A DNA stretch of 64,000 nucleotides from Croceibacterium salegens (lineage in GTDB: Bacteria > Pseudomonadota > Alphaproteobacteria > Sphingomonadales > Sphingomonadaceae), in NCBI RefSeq assembly GCF_009827435.1, contig NZ_WTYM01000057.1, forward strand, positions 62,001 to 126,000, read 5' to 3'. This document shows, piece after piece, positions 12,141-22,576 of this stretch; the first letter of the stretch is position 1, and every line of letters starts with the position of its first letter. The notes below the pieces were generated by a model that did no database searches, was not told where the DNA came from, and worked only from the letters and a program-made list of their open reading frames with translations. Both the position numbers and the translations under genes were made by a program.

Positions 12141-13900
12141 GCGCGGTCGACGTCGTCGCCCGCGGTCTCGCCGCCCGCGGACTGGCAGCGAACAACATTG
12201 TCACTTCCGGCCCCGACGCGACTGTCCAGCAGGCGCTCGACGGGTACGTTACAAGGGCCGAAATCAAGGCGTTGTCAGCGTCCGAGGGCGCCCGTGCATA
12301 CCTCGTCGAAGCGGGCCGCGAGGGCGCTTTCGTCTTCCGTTCCGCGGTTCCGCAGGAGCGTATCGTTGCCGACACTCTCGAAGGCCTCTACCTCGTGCCG
12401 GATGGCGATCCTTCGGGAGCGAACGGTGCGTGGAGCCGCATCTACGACGGAACGGCCCGCCCGGAATGGTTCGGAGCAGTGGCCGATTTCGACTGGGATA
12501 CGGAAAGCGGAACCGACTCCGCCCCGGCGATCAACGCCTGCATCGCGCTGACTGGGGGCGCCTTCCTGGCCGGCGACTACTGCGCTCTGTCGCCGATCGA
12601 ACTCTTCAACGTCGGCGATTGCCTGGTCACGGCCGGGGCCGAGACGGCGCAGGTCTTCGCCATCGCCGGCTTCAACGGGGACGCTGTCGTGAGGCTGCAT
12701 GAATCACGTTGCTATGCCCGCGGCGTGGTCGCGTGGGTACTGTCCGAAGTGTACGATCCCGCCACGCAGGTAGGTACGCCGATCGACTGTTTCGTCACGA
12801 CGGGGTCGGTCTATCACCAGTATCTCGTCGATTGTCGCGCGGTTGGGGGGCGACGCGGCTTCTCGCTCGGTGCGCTCGAAGGCAAATTGCGCGGGTGCCA
12901 TGCAGACAGCAACTTTGACGGATACTACGTCGAGAACTTCGACAACTACCTCAACAACGTGACCGCCAAGGACAGCGTGAATTACGGCATCCATTCCGAG
13001 TGCGGGCTGGAAGGCAACAACCTGCACATGGTCCGTTCGGGGCAGGCGGCGCTTTCGCTTTTCAACCAGGTCCCGGTGATGCTCGATGGCGTGTTCATCG
13101 ACACGCCGGCCAGGGCCGGCATCAACCTCAAGCAGACCAACGGCGCGATAATCAACTCGATCTATTTCACCAAGATGGGCGAAAACCGCTCCTTTGACGG
13201 TGGCGCGTCGATCGGGTCAGGCACCACGCCGGACTATGACTGCAACTATTTCAGCTTCACCAATTCGCGCCACAACGTGCTGCGGGGCGGTTACATCGCG
13301 GTGCAGAACACCACCACCACGATCGACCGCGGCGGGCACTACTTCGTCAATTTTGCCGACAGCGCCGACGACACGTTGCGTTCGATCGAGAATCGTTTCG
13401 AAAACTTCGATACCGCCGATGTCGTGATCGCCAAGAACGCCGGGCAGCGCGACAGCATGCAGGCGAACAAGGTCATCGATTGTCACGGCACACTGTCGAA
13501 GTACGACAACGAGGGCCTGTTGTGGCGTAGCGACCAGACGACCTCGATCGCCGCCGGGGCCGGCTTTTCGGCCAAGATGTGGCTCAGCCCTGAGATCAAC
13601 AGTACCCACGGTTCGCGCTTCGCCATGATCGGGGGCGAATGGCTCGCGCGCGGTTCGGCCACCAACCGGGCTGCCGGCAAGTTCCTGGTCCCGATAGTGA
13701 ACCCTTCGGATAGCGGTTCGAAGGACGGGGTCTTTACCGCCACCTATGCCAACGGCACGGCGCCTTCGCTGACCCTGACCAACGTCGCCTACAACGCGGC
13801 AACGCGGGTGCTAACTTTCGACGTCACCAATACCGGGGCGAGCGGCATCACGCTGGGCATGGCGGCACGGATGCCTACCGAGAACCTCGGGTTGGCCTGA
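12137..13900 (+). CDS. Tailspike-like right-handed beta-helix protein
   Basis: A 587-residue protein with no signal peptide. Residues 1-110 form a head region. Then comes PEWFGAVADFDWDTESGTDS with SAPAINACIALTGG, the entry motif of pectate-lyase-like tailspike domains (WFGA..D...D.a.AI..AI). The rest has Asn/Asp/Gly-rich turns and beta-rich spacing expected of a parallel beta-helix (for example FDNYLNNVTAKDSVNYGIH and NGAIINSIYFTKMGE). The C-terminal 100 residues look like a beta-sandwich. Such proteins in phages bind or cut capsule polysaccharide. It is coupled by an ATGA overlap to the phage-type gene upstream and lies next to exopolysaccharide genes. Catalytic residues cannot be assigned by eye. 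Confidence 0.65.
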   Translation: MSAVDVVARGLAARGLAANNIVTSGPDATVQQALDGYVTRAEIKALSASEGARAYLVEAGREGAFVFRSAVPQERIVADTLEGLYLVPDGDPSGANGAWSRIYDGTARPEWFGAVADFDWDTESGTDSAPAINACIALTGGAFLAGDYCALSPIELFNVGDCLVTAGAETAQVFAIAGFNGDAVVRLHESRCYARGVVAWVLSEVYDPATQVGTPIDCFVTTGSVYHQYLVDCRAVGGRRGFSLGALEGKLRGCHADSNFDGYYVENFDNYLNNVTAKDSVNYGIHSECGLEGNNLHMVRSGQAALSLFNQVPVMLDGVFIDTPARAGINLKQTNGAIINSIYFTKMGENRSFDGGASIGSGTTPDYDCNYFSFTNSRHNVLRGGYIAVQNTTTTIDRGGHYFVNFADSADDTLRSIENRFENFDTADVVIAKNAGQRDSMQANKVIDCHGTLSKYDNEGLLWRSDQTTSIAAGAGFSAKMWLSPEINSTHGSRFAMIGGEWLARGSATNRAAGKFLVPIVNPSDSGSKDGVFTATYANGTAPSLTLTNVAYNAATRVLTFDVTNTGASGITLGMAARMPTENLGLA

Positions 13901-13904
13901 TGCG

Positions 13905-15134
13905 TCAGGACGGCCCGTTGTTCGCGGCGATCCATTCCTCGACGACCGGTGCGATGCGGGTGCGCCACTTGCTGCCGTTGAATATCCCGTAGTGTCCGAC
14001 ATCGCGGGCAAGGAGGTACTTCTTCTTCGCCGGCGGCAGGTGTTCGGCCAGATCCAGCGCTGCGCGGGTCTGGCCGACGCCTGAAATGTCGTCGTTCTCG
14101 CCCTCGATCGCCAGCAGCGCTGTATCGCGGATCGCATCGGGATCGATGGGCTTGCCGCGATGGACGAACTTGCCGCGCGGCAGCGAATGAGCCTGGAACA
14201 CTTCCTCAATCGTCTCGAGGTAGAATTCCGCCGTCATGTCGCAGACTGAGAGATATTCGTCGTAGAACCGCTTGGTCGAGGCCGCGCTCTCGGTGTCGCC
14301 GAGCGTCAGGTGTTTGAACATCTCATAGTGGCTCATCATGTGCGACTGCAGGTTCATCGTTATGAAACCGGCGAGTTGCAGGAAGCCGGGATAGACCTTG
14401 CGGCCGGCCCCCGGGTAGTTGATCGGCACGGTCGCGATGACGTTGGATTCGAACCACGATAGCGGTTTTTCCATCGCCAGGTTGTTCACGCTTGTCGGGC
14501 TGGCACGGGTATCGACCGGGCCGCCCATCATCGTCAGCGAGGCGGGGCGGCAAGGATCCTTGTCCGCGCCCATGATCGCAGTCGCCGCAAAGGCCGGGAC
14601 CGAAGGCTGGCACACGGCGAGTACGTGCGTGCCTTGGCCAATGAATTGCAGGAACTCGATCAGGTAATCGATGTAGTCGTCGAGGTCGAAATGACCTTCC
14701 GACAACGGTACCATCTTGGCGTCGGCCCAGTCGGTGATCCAGACCTCGTGCTTCTCTGCCATCTTCTTGACGGTGCCGCGCAGCAGAGTGGCGTAGTGGC
14801 CGCTCATCGGTGCGACGACGAGCAGCTTGGGCGCGCCCTTGGGCAGGCCGACGCGGCGGAAATGGCGCAGGCTGCCGAACGGCTTTTCAAGCACCACCGC
14901 TTCGCTGACCTTGTGGCTCTTGCCGTCGACTTCGACTGCGTCGATTCCGAATTCGGGCTTGCTGCGATCCTCGTAGAGATGGGCGAAGACTTCGAGTGCG
15001 CTGGCCACAATCGGGCCCATTCCGAAGTAGCCCAGCGGCAGCGCGGGATTGTTCAATATCTTCGCGCTGATAGCAGCCCAGTTGCTGGCCCCGGCCAGCA
15101 TCGTGCGCTGCATCTCGTAAGTGTTATAAAGCAA
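13905..15134 (-). CDS. phaZ: Intracellular polyhydroxyalkanoate depolymerase
   Basis: A 409-residue enzyme that degrades stored PHA granules in the cytoplasm. The start MLYNTYEMQRTMLAGAS, followed by NNPALPLGYFGMGP, is typical of intracellular PhaZ. Family members use a Cys nucleophile, here Cys175 in VLAVCQPSVPAFA, instead of the Ser of a normal lipase box. The late segment LLAIEGENDDISGVGQT holds the likely acid residue, and the His is in ARDVGHYGIFNG. I chose TTG at 15134 because it restores the family N-terminus and has AGGGGAA upstream; longer in-frame starts give an unrelated extension. It converges with the tailspike-like gene, 4 bases away. Confidence 0.9.
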   Translation of the reverse strand: MLYNTYEMQRTMLAGASNWAAISAKILNNPALPLGYFGMGPIVASALEVFAHLYEDRSKPEFGIDAVEVDGKSHKVSEAVVLEKPFGSLRHFRRVGLPKGAPKLLVVAPMSGHYATLLRGTVKKMAEKHEVWITDWADAKMVPLSEGHFDLDDYIDYLIEFLQFIGQGTHVLAVCQPSVPAFAATAIMGADKDPCRPASLTMMGGPVDTRASPTSVNNLAMEKPLSWFESNVIATVPINYPGAGRKVYPGFLQLAGFITMNLQSHMMSHYEMFKHLTLGDTESAASTKRFYDEYLSVCDMTAEFYLETIEEVFQAHSLPRGKFVHRGKPIDPDAIRDTALLAIEGENDDISGVGQTRAALDLAEHLPPAKKKYLLARDVGHYGIFNGSKWRTRIAPVVEEWIAANNGPS

Positions 15135-15294
15135 TGTAGCGTTCCCCTGCTCGCCGTCGGTCTTCCGATCGGCGAAAATTTCACGCTTTACCGTGCAACC
15201 AAACGGCCAATGTTGCAATGCGGCATTTGCCCTTCGGGGACAGCGCCGGTCATTCCGCTTCTATCTCGCACCACAATCGGCTAGGCGCGCCGCC

Positions 15295-17082
15295 ATGGCC
15301 CGCCGCCCCCAGCGTCCAGACGTCGAGCCCGCCGACAACCTCGGCCCGCTGACCATGATTGCCAAGGCAGCGGCGCAGTATCCGCGGCATGTTGCGCTTG
15401 CCCTCGTTTCGCTCCTGGTCACGGCGGCGGCGACGCTGGCGATCCCCTCCGGATTTCGGCTTATTATCGATCGCGGGTTCGCCGCCGGCAGCGATCCGGC
15501 CGAAATCGGCCGCTGGTTCCGCTACCTGCTGATGATCGTCATGGTCCTCGCGGTCGGCACCGGCAGCCGTTTCTATTTCGTCTCGACGCTCGGCGAGCGC
15601 GTGGTGGCCGACATCCGCCTGGCCGTGCAGCGCAACCTGCTGCGCCAGTCGCCGGGCTTCTTCGAGGAGAACAGCCCGAGCGAGATTTCCTCGCGCATGA
15701 CCGCCGACACCGCGCAGATCGACCAGGTGGTGGGCACGACCGTCTCGGTGGCGCTGCGCAATGCGATCACGGTGCTCGGCGGGACTGCGTACCTGCTCTA
15801 CCTCTCGCCGTTGATGACCGGCGCGCTGGTCGCTGTCGTCGTGGTTGTAATCCCGCTGATGGCCATCTTCGGGCGCCGGGTGCGCTCGGTTTCGCGTGAG
15901 AGCCAGGACCGCATCGCCGATGTCGGGTCGATGACTTCGGAAGTGCTAGGGGCAATGAAGATCGTCCAGGGCTTCAACCAGGAAGGCCGCGAGCAGGCGC
16001 GATTTGCCGCTGCGGTCGAAAGCACCTTCGGCACCGCCCGACGGCGCATTATCCTGCGCTCGCTGATGACCGTGACGGTCATCGCTTTCGTCTTCGGCGC
16101 GATCACGCTGCTGATGTGGCGCGGGGCGATCCAGGTGGTCGAGGGCACTCTTTCGGGCGGCACGATCGCAGCTTTCGTCCTCACCGGCATGCTGGTGGCG
16201 GGGGCTTTCGGTTCTCTGACCGAAGTATACGGCGACCTGCTGCGCGGGGCAGGCGCGGCGAGCCGGCTCAACGAACTGCTCAACGTCAGGCCCGAGATCG
16301 CGCCGCCGACACGTCCGCAGGCACTGCCCGAGCCGCCACGCGGCAGCCTCGCATTCGACCATGTCACGTTCCGTTACCCGACCCGGCCCGAAGTCGCGGC
16401 GATTTCCGACTTCACGCTCAATATCGAGCCCGGCGAGACTGTCGCCGTCGTCGGCCCTTCCGGCGCGGGCAAGTCGACCATTTTCCAGCTCGCCGAGCGC
16501 TTCTACGACCCGCAGCTCGGCACTATCCGCGTCGATGGCGTCCCGCTCACCGGGGCCGACCCGGCCGACGTCCGCCGCCGCTTCGCGCTGGTCCCGCAGG
16601 AAGGTACCCTGTTCGCCGCCAGCGCGCGCGACAATCTGCGCTATGGCGCTTGGGAGGCCAGCGAAGAGGCGATCTGGGACGCCGCCCGCGCCGCCAATGC
16701 CGAGGATTTTCTCAAGGCCTTGCCGCAGGGGCTCGACACCTTCCTCGGCGAGGGCGGGGCACGGCTTTCCGGCGGCCAGCGCCAGCGCGTCGCCATTGCC
16801 CGCGCCTTGCTGCGCGACGCCCCGATCCTGCTCCTCGACGAAGCGACCAGCGCGCTCGACGCCGAAAGCGAACGGCTGGTGCAGCAAGCGCTCGAACGGC
16901 TGATGACCAACCGCACAACCCTGGTCATCGCCCACCGCCTCGCCACCGTGCGTGCGGCGGACCGGATCGTGGTAATGGACAACGGTCGCATCGTCGAACA
17001 GGGCACGCATGCGCAGTTGCAATCCGCAGGCGGCCTCTACGCGCGCCTCGCCGCGCTACAGTTCGACGAGGCCGCGGCCTGA
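15295..17082 (+). CDS. ABC exporter, fused permease and ATPase
   Basis: A 595-residue half-transporter of the ABCB/MsbA-like type that would work as a homodimer in the inner membrane. Six hydrophobic helices occupy roughly residues 30-320. The nucleotide-binding domain has Walker A VGPSGAGKSTIF, a Q-loop near FALVPQEGTLF, signature LSGGQRQRVAIARAL, Walker B ILLLDEATSALD and the H-switch IAHRLATV. The substrate cannot be read from sequence; lipid, drug or polysaccharide export are all possible. The ATG at 15295 lacks a strong ribosome binding site. A terminator-like stem at 17141 separates it from uppP. Confidence 0.9.
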   Translation: MARRPQRPDVEPADNLGPLTMIAKAAAQYPRHVALALVSLLVTAAATLAIPSGFRLIIDRGFAAGSDPAEIGRWFRYLLMIVMVLAVGTGSRFYFVSTLGERVVADIRLAVQRNLLRQSPGFFEENSPSEISSRMTADTAQIDQVVGTTVSVALRNAITVLGGTAYLLYLSPLMTGALVAVVVVVIPLMAIFGRRVRSVSRESQDRIADVGSMTSEVLGAMKIVQGFNQEGREQARFAAAVESTFGTARRRIILRSLMTVTVIAFVFGAITLLMWRGAIQVVEGTLSGGTIAAFVLTGMLVAGAFGSLTEVYGDLLRGAGAASRLNELLNVRPEIAPPTRPQALPEPPRGSLAFDHVTFRYPTRPEVAAISDFTLNIEPGETVAVVGPSGAGKSTIFQLAERFYDPQLGTIRVDGVPLTGADPADVRRRFALVPQEGTLFAASARDNLRYGAWEASEEAIWDAARAANAEDFLKALPQGLDTFLGEGGARLSGGQRQRVAIARALLRDAPILLLDEATSALDAESERLVQQALERLMTNRTTLVIAHRLATVRAADRIVVMDNGRIVEQGTHAQLQSAGGLYARLAALQFDEAAA

Positions 17083-17140
17083 AGCCTTCTTTCCGCGATC
17101 ATCTGGCCGCGGAACCCTGGCGCCCAATAATCTGGCGAGG

Positions 17141-17180
17141 CGACGCAAGTCGGGTTGACTTGCGCCGCCCTTTCTTCTTG
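17141..17180 (+). terminator. Rho-independent terminator after the ABC exporter gene
   Basis: An inverted repeat around GCAAGTC / GACTTGC (17145-17151 and 17157-17163), extended outward by GC pairs, is followed by the pyrimidine tract CTTTCTTCTT. It lies between the ABC exporter stop and the uppP start. Confidence 0.55.
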
Positions 17181-17191
17181 AGCGGCGGCAC

Positions 17192-18004
17192 ATGGGACTG
17201 ACCCTCACCGCAATCCTGCTCGGAATCGTCGAGGGCCTGACCGAGTTCGTGCCAGTCTCCTCGACCGGCCACCTTATCCTTGCCACCGAACTGTTCGGCT
17301 ACGACGCCGACGAGTGGGCGATGTTCAATGTCGTCATCCAGTTGGGTGCGATCCTCGCGGTCGTCTACCAGTACTGGCCGACGTTCTGGAAAGCAGGAAT
17401 TGGCGTGCTGCGGCTCGAGCGTGACGGCCTGCTGTTCGCGCGAAATATCCTTCTCGCCTTCGTGCCGAGCGCGATCCTCGGCCTCGCCTTCAAGGACTAC
17501 ATCGACATCATGCTTGGCAGTCCGATGCTGGTCGGCTGGACCCTGCTCATCGGCGGCATCGCCATCCTGGGTATCGAAAAGCTTGCCAAGCCGGACATGG
17601 AGCACACCGTGTCCGAGCTTCCCCTGCGGCAGGTCATCGGCATCGGTCTCGCCCAGTGCCTGGCCATGGTGCCAGGCGTCAGCCGTTCGGGCGCCACGAT
17701 AATGGGCGCGCTGGCGATGGGCGTGAATCGAAAGACCGCGGCGGAATTCTCCTTCTTCCTCGCCGTGCCGACGATGATCGGGGCGACTACGCTGGAACTG
17801 ATCCAGAAGGGTGAACAGCTTACCGCTGGCCAGATGACGGTCGGCTGGGGCGAAATCGCCATCGGCTTTGTGGTCAGCTTCATCGTCGCGCTGGCCGTGA
17901 TCCGCGCCTTCGTCGCCTACGTCAGCCGGCACGGGTTTGCGCCCTTTGCCTGGTATCGCATCGTTGTCGGTCTCGCCGCGATCGCTTGGCTGGGCCTGCG
18001 CTAG
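17192..18004 (+). CDS. uppP: Undecaprenyl-diphosphatase (bacitracin resistance)
   Basis: A 270-residue integral membrane enzyme of the BacA/UppP family. It dephosphorylates undecaprenyl pyrophosphate so the lipid carrier for peptidoglycan and surface polysaccharides can be reused. Both signature regions are present: EGLTEFVPVSSTGHL near the N-terminus and PGVSRSGATIMGALAMG in the second half. About eight hydrophobic helices are visible and the length is normal. The ATG at 17192 begins the usual MGLTLTAILLGIVEG. Confidence 0.96.
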   Translation: MGLTLTAILLGIVEGLTEFVPVSSTGHLILATELFGYDADEWAMFNVVIQLGAILAVVYQYWPTFWKAGIGVLRLERDGLLFARNILLAFVPSAILGLAFKDYIDIMLGSPMLVGWTLLIGGIAILGIEKLAKPDMEHTVSELPLRQVIGIGLAQCLAMVPGVSRSGATIMGALAMGVNRKTAAEFSFFLAVPTMIGATTLELIQKGEQLTAGQMTVGWGEIAIGFVVSFIVALAVIRAFVAYVSRHGFAPFAWYRIVVGLAAIAWLGLR

Positions 18005-18043
18005 GCTTACCGCACCCTTCGGAACGATAGCCGGTACGGGCGA

Positions 18044-18370
18044 TTGATTCTTCCGAAAGGAGGACCCGCCAGCGCCAAAACGGGCTTGCCATGCATCATC
18101 GTGGCCGGGCTCGCCATCGGCTGGCTCTCGGTCGTCGTCAGGCGGATCTATCGCACTCGCGGCATAGTGATCCAGCTGTCCGCAGGCCTCGCCGGGGCGC
18201 TGGTCGGCGGGCCGCTGGTTGCCTCGCTGGTGGACGTCGGAAACCTGCTTGCCGGAACCTACCGCATGGCTGCTGTGTTGTTGACGCTGGTAGGTGCGAC
18301 GGCTGGGGTCGCCGCACTGAACATGCTGGGTCCGGATTTCGCGCGTGGAGGCACGGGACCGGAGGCATGA
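18044..18370 (+). CDS. Small membrane protein resembling the GlsB/YeaQ/YmgE family
   Basis: A short ORF 40 bases after uppP encoding up to 108 residues with three hydrophobic stretches. The spacing IIVAGLAIGWLS ... GLAGALVGGPLVASL ... AVLLTLVGATAGVAAL resembles transglycosylase-associated (GlsB/YeaQ) proteins, which have a glycine-rich three-helix pattern. The start is uncertain. TTG at 18044 precedes a GGAGG at about 18058-18064, and a TTG at 18086 lies downstream of that GGAGG, though at wide spacing. An overlapping Arg/His-rich ORF in another frame is a shadow. Function is unknown. Confidence 0.5.
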   Translation: MILPKGGPASAKTGLPCIIVAGLAIGWLSVVVRRIYRTRGIVIQLSAGLAGALVGGPLVASLVDVGNLLAGTYRMAAVLLTLVGATAGVAALNMLGPDFARGGTGPEA

Positions 18371-18423
18371 CACCGCTCTTATGGGGCCGGGCATTCCGGT
18401 CCTGAAACCAAGGGGAATACGGA

Positions 18424-18678
18424 ATGAAGAAGTTTATTGCGGTCGCTGCCGCCACTGCCCTCGGACTCGGCGTTGCCGCGTGCGACGGCGCCAACGAGAA
18501 CGCCATGGAAGACGCCGGTGAACAGCAGGCGGAGGTTGTCAACGAACAGGCCGAGGCGATGGAAGACGCCGGCCAGATCACCGACGAACAGGCCGACGCC
18601 ATGACCGACGCCGCCGAGGACAAGGCGGACGCCATGGAAGAACAGGGCGAGGCGATGGACGAAGCTTCCGGAAACTGA
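18424..18678 (+). CDS. Small acidic lipoprotein with heptad-like repeats
   Basis: An 84-residue protein with a lipoprotein signal (MKKFIAVAAATALGLGVAAC; lipobox VAAC, Cys20). The mature part is made almost entirely of Ala, Glu, Asp, Met, Gln and Asn in approximate repeats around EQAEAMEDAG, EQADAMTDAA and KADAMEEQG. This would form an amphipathic helix or coiled coil, in the manner of Lpp-like or stress-induced small lipoproteins. A strong terminator follows 26 bases after the stop. No specific family is recognised. Confidence 0.75.
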   Translation: MKKFIAVAAATALGLGVAACDGANENAMEDAGEQQAEVVNEQAEAMEDAGQITDEQADAMTDAAEDKADAMEEQGEAMDEASGN

Positions 18679-18704
18679 TCGATCCACAACGGATCACGCA
18701 GGAG

Positions 18705-18735
18705 ACCGGCTCGGGGTTCGCCCCGGGCCGGTTTT
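18705..18735 (+). terminator. Strong intrinsic terminator with a UUCG loop
   Basis: A 12-bp stem (18705-18716 and 18721-18732, one T-G pair) closes a TTCG tetraloop and is followed by TTTT. It ends transcription of the acidic lipoprotein gene at 18424-18678. Confidence 0.85.
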
Positions 18736-18758
18736 CCTTTGGTCTTGCTGGATAGCCC

Positions 18759-19697
18759 TCAGACCGGGTCGGCGTCGGAACCGCGGCCGCCGCGCAGGTG
18801 GTATTCCTGCGTGCCGCGCTGGAGCACGTCGTCGATGTCGATCACCGCGGCATTGGCGTAGGTGAAGCCCGGGTGCAGGTTGCGGTAAAGCCGGTCGAAA
18901 TCGCGTTCGACCGTCTGCCGGTAGAGGTCCTCGAAGCTTTCGATCACGAAGTAGGTCGGCTGCAGGTCGCTGATCACGTAATCGGTGCGCATGACCCGGT
19001 CGACGTTGAGCATGATGCGATTGGGTGACTGTGCTTCGAGCGCGAACACCGCCTCGCGCGGGCCCGAGAGGATACCGGCGCCATAGATGCGCGGCTCGCC
19101 GTGTTCGAGGATCAGCCCGAACTCGACGGTGTACCAGTAAAGCGCGCCCAGCGCCTTGAGCCGGTTGTAGCGCATCGCCTTCCACCCGGCCTTGCCGTAT
19201 TCCTGCATGTAGTCGGCGAACACCGGGTCGGTCAGCAGCGGGACGTGGCCGAACACGTCGTGGAAGACGTCGGGTTCCTGGATGTAGTCGAAGGTCTCGC
19301 GGGTGCGGATGAAATTGCCCGCCGGGAAGCGCCGGTTGGCGAGATGCCAGAAGAACACGTGGTCCGGGATCAGCATCGGCACCGGAACCACGCTCCATCC
19401 GGTGAGCTTGCCGAGTTCTTCGGACAGGTCGCCGAAATCGGGCACCCCGCCGCGGTTGAGGTGCAGCTTCTGCAGCCCCGCCATGAACGAGCTGCAGGCC
19501 CGGCCCGGAAGGATGTCCATCTGCCGCGCGAACAGGTCGTTCCAGATCGCATCGTCGTCGGAAGTGTAGGCCCGCTGCTGCGGCTCGAGCCAGTCTTCGC
19601 CGATATGCGGCGGGCGCCGCAGGGGCGCGGTAAAGACTCCCTCGGGTACCGTGGGAATCGCTGAGAATTCGCTGTCGGGTTCGACGATCGTGACCAT
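18759..19697 (-). CDS. phhA: Phenylalanine 4-monooxygenase (phenylalanine hydroxylase)
   Basis: A 312-residue pterin- and iron-dependent aromatic amino acid hydroxylase that converts phenylalanine to tyrosine in the cytosol. The iron-binding His pair is in VFHDVFGHVPLL, and the Glu ligand is in ALYWYTVEFGL. The bacterial motif RRFPAGNFIRT and the substrate region GPREAVFAL are also present. The ATG at 19697 (MVTIVEP) is preferred; an in-frame GTG at 19721 would add eight residues. No pterin-4a-carbinolamine dehydratase gene is adjacent. Confidence 0.93.
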   Translation of the reverse strand: MVTIVEPDSEFSAIPTVPEGVFTAPLRRPPHIGEDWLEPQQRAYTSDDDAIWNDLFARQMDILPGRACSSFMAGLQKLHLNRGGVPDFGDLSEELGKLTGWSVVPVPMLIPDHVFFWHLANRRFPAGNFIRTRETFDYIQEPDVFHDVFGHVPLLTDPVFADYMQEYGKAGWKAMRYNRLKALGALYWYTVEFGLILEHGEPRIYGAGILSGPREAVFALEAQSPNRIMLNVDRVMRTDYVISDLQPTYFVIESFEDLYRQTVERDFDRLYRNLHPGFTYANAAVIDIDDVLQRGTQEYHLRGGRGSDADPV

Positions 19698-19754
19698 GGT
19701 TTCAGTTGAAACGTCTAGCACGCCGCTGAATTCCCGGCAATTCGCCGCGCTCTC

Positions 19755-19964
19755 TCAGCTGGATGGTTTGGGTGAAGGACTTGCCGGAGAGCTTGCTTCG
19801 GGTTGCGGGACGTCCTGCGGCTGCAAGCGCTGCTGTTCGAGCATCTCGGCCGCTTCGTCGAGCGCCTTGGCCTCGCCGACGCTTACGCCGCCCGGACCGG
19901 GGTCGTTGTCGCCCGACCCACAGGCGGCGAGCAGAAGCAGAAACGCGGAGGTGAGGCGGGTCAT
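19755..19964 (-). CDS. Small lipoprotein, unknown function
   Basis: A 69-residue ORF with a lipoprotein signal (MTRLTSAFLLLLAACGSG, lipobox LAAC, Cys15). The mature part has a short helix with Glu and Gln (EAKALDEAAEMLEQQRLQ) and a Pro/Ser tail. It lies between two other minus-strand genes, 57 bases from phhA and 66 from the next lipoprotein. I recognise no family. Its reality rests on the clear lipobox. Confidence 0.55.
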   Translation of the reverse strand: MTRLTSAFLLLLAACGSGDNDPGPGGVSVGEAKALDEAAEMLEQQRLQPQDVPQPEASSPASPSPKPSS

Positions 19965-20030
19965 GTTACCGAGCCGATGACGAACCGGCGGACGGGGCCC
20001 GCGCCCCGCCCGCCGGTATCATCGCGTGTC

Positions 20031-20315
20031 TCAGTTGGCGGCCGAGGCGGCCGATGCGGCGGCGGCCACGGCATCGTTCGCCGCGGCTTCGGCGGCGTCA
20101 CCCACCGCGGAGGTCGTGTCCGCGACGTCGCTCGAGGCGTCTTCCACGGCGGCGGTCTCGTCGGCGACCGGGGCGGGGACTTCGCTCAACGCCTCGTCGG
20201 CCGGCATTTCGACGTTGTCTGCCATCGCATCCTCGGACGCGTCGTCGGCGCTGCCACAGGCGGCGAGCGCGAGGAACGCGGCGGAAGCAATGGCGGAGAT
20301 CGCGAACTTTTTCAT
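20031..20315 (-). CDS. Alanine-rich small lipoprotein
   Basis: A 94-residue protein beginning MKKFAISAIASAAFLALAAC, with lipobox LAAC at Cys20. The mature region is acidic and then alanine-rich (ATTS AVGDAAEAAAND-like composition), again likely helical. It resembles the lipoprotein at 18424 in signal, size and composition, although in the opposite orientation. The start at 20315 is fixed by the signal peptide; upstream in-frame sequence looks noncoding. Function is unknown. Confidence 0.7.
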   Translation of the reverse strand: MKKFAISAIASAAFLALAACGSADDASEDAMADNVEMPADEALSEVPAPVADETAAVEDASSDVADTTSAVGDAAEAAANDAVAAAASAASAAN

Positions 20316-20458
20316 GATAGTGGTACCTCTCGAATTCGCAGGGGACAGTGCACCGTGCAAGGAGCGCGAAGCTAGCGGACGCGGCGGCGTTGGAAAACGT
20401 CCAAAATGCGGCTTGTCGCCGGTTTCGCCCAAGCTGCCGATCTGCCACAGCATTTGGC

Positions 20459-22246
<1,788 letters not shown>

Positions 22247-22576
22247 GGCTCGGCGCCGACGAGAATGCGACGCGCAGACAAGGTCTCAAGGTTCTCACCT
22301 GTGACCCTGGGGCCGCCCCTATAAATGATTGATAATACCGCATAATGAGGAAATGGCGCAGGTTCACACCTGGCTGCTTTCGAAAAAAAGCGCGGTTCTC
22401 CCGGAGCGCGTGGACGCGGGGATTGGCGCGGCAGATGGATGAGCGGGAGAAGCATGTGGCGAACATAAGCAGAACAGGAGCGTGTAGGAAAGTCGAACCG
22501 TCGGCGGGCCCCGATTCCGCTTGAACTCCGCCCAAGGTGATATAAATATGATATCATCTTTAAAAGGAGATTCGTC
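22247..22576 (+). other. Intergenic region between recQ and the SPFH operon
   Basis: A 330-base gap. It is GC-rich except for two AT-rich patches. The patch at 22538-22566 contains the perfect palindrome ATGATATCAT (22548-22557) just upstream of the SPFH ribosome binding site, with TTGAAC at 22521 as a possible -35. This is the likely promoter/operator zone of the SPFH operon. I see no gene or stable RNA in the gap. Confidence 0.4.

Noticed and set aside
18091-18405. Arg/His-rich plus-strand ORF overlapping the small membrane gene
   Set aside because: Its composition is typical of a shifted frame of GC-rich coding DNA; the alternative frame has coherent membrane helices.
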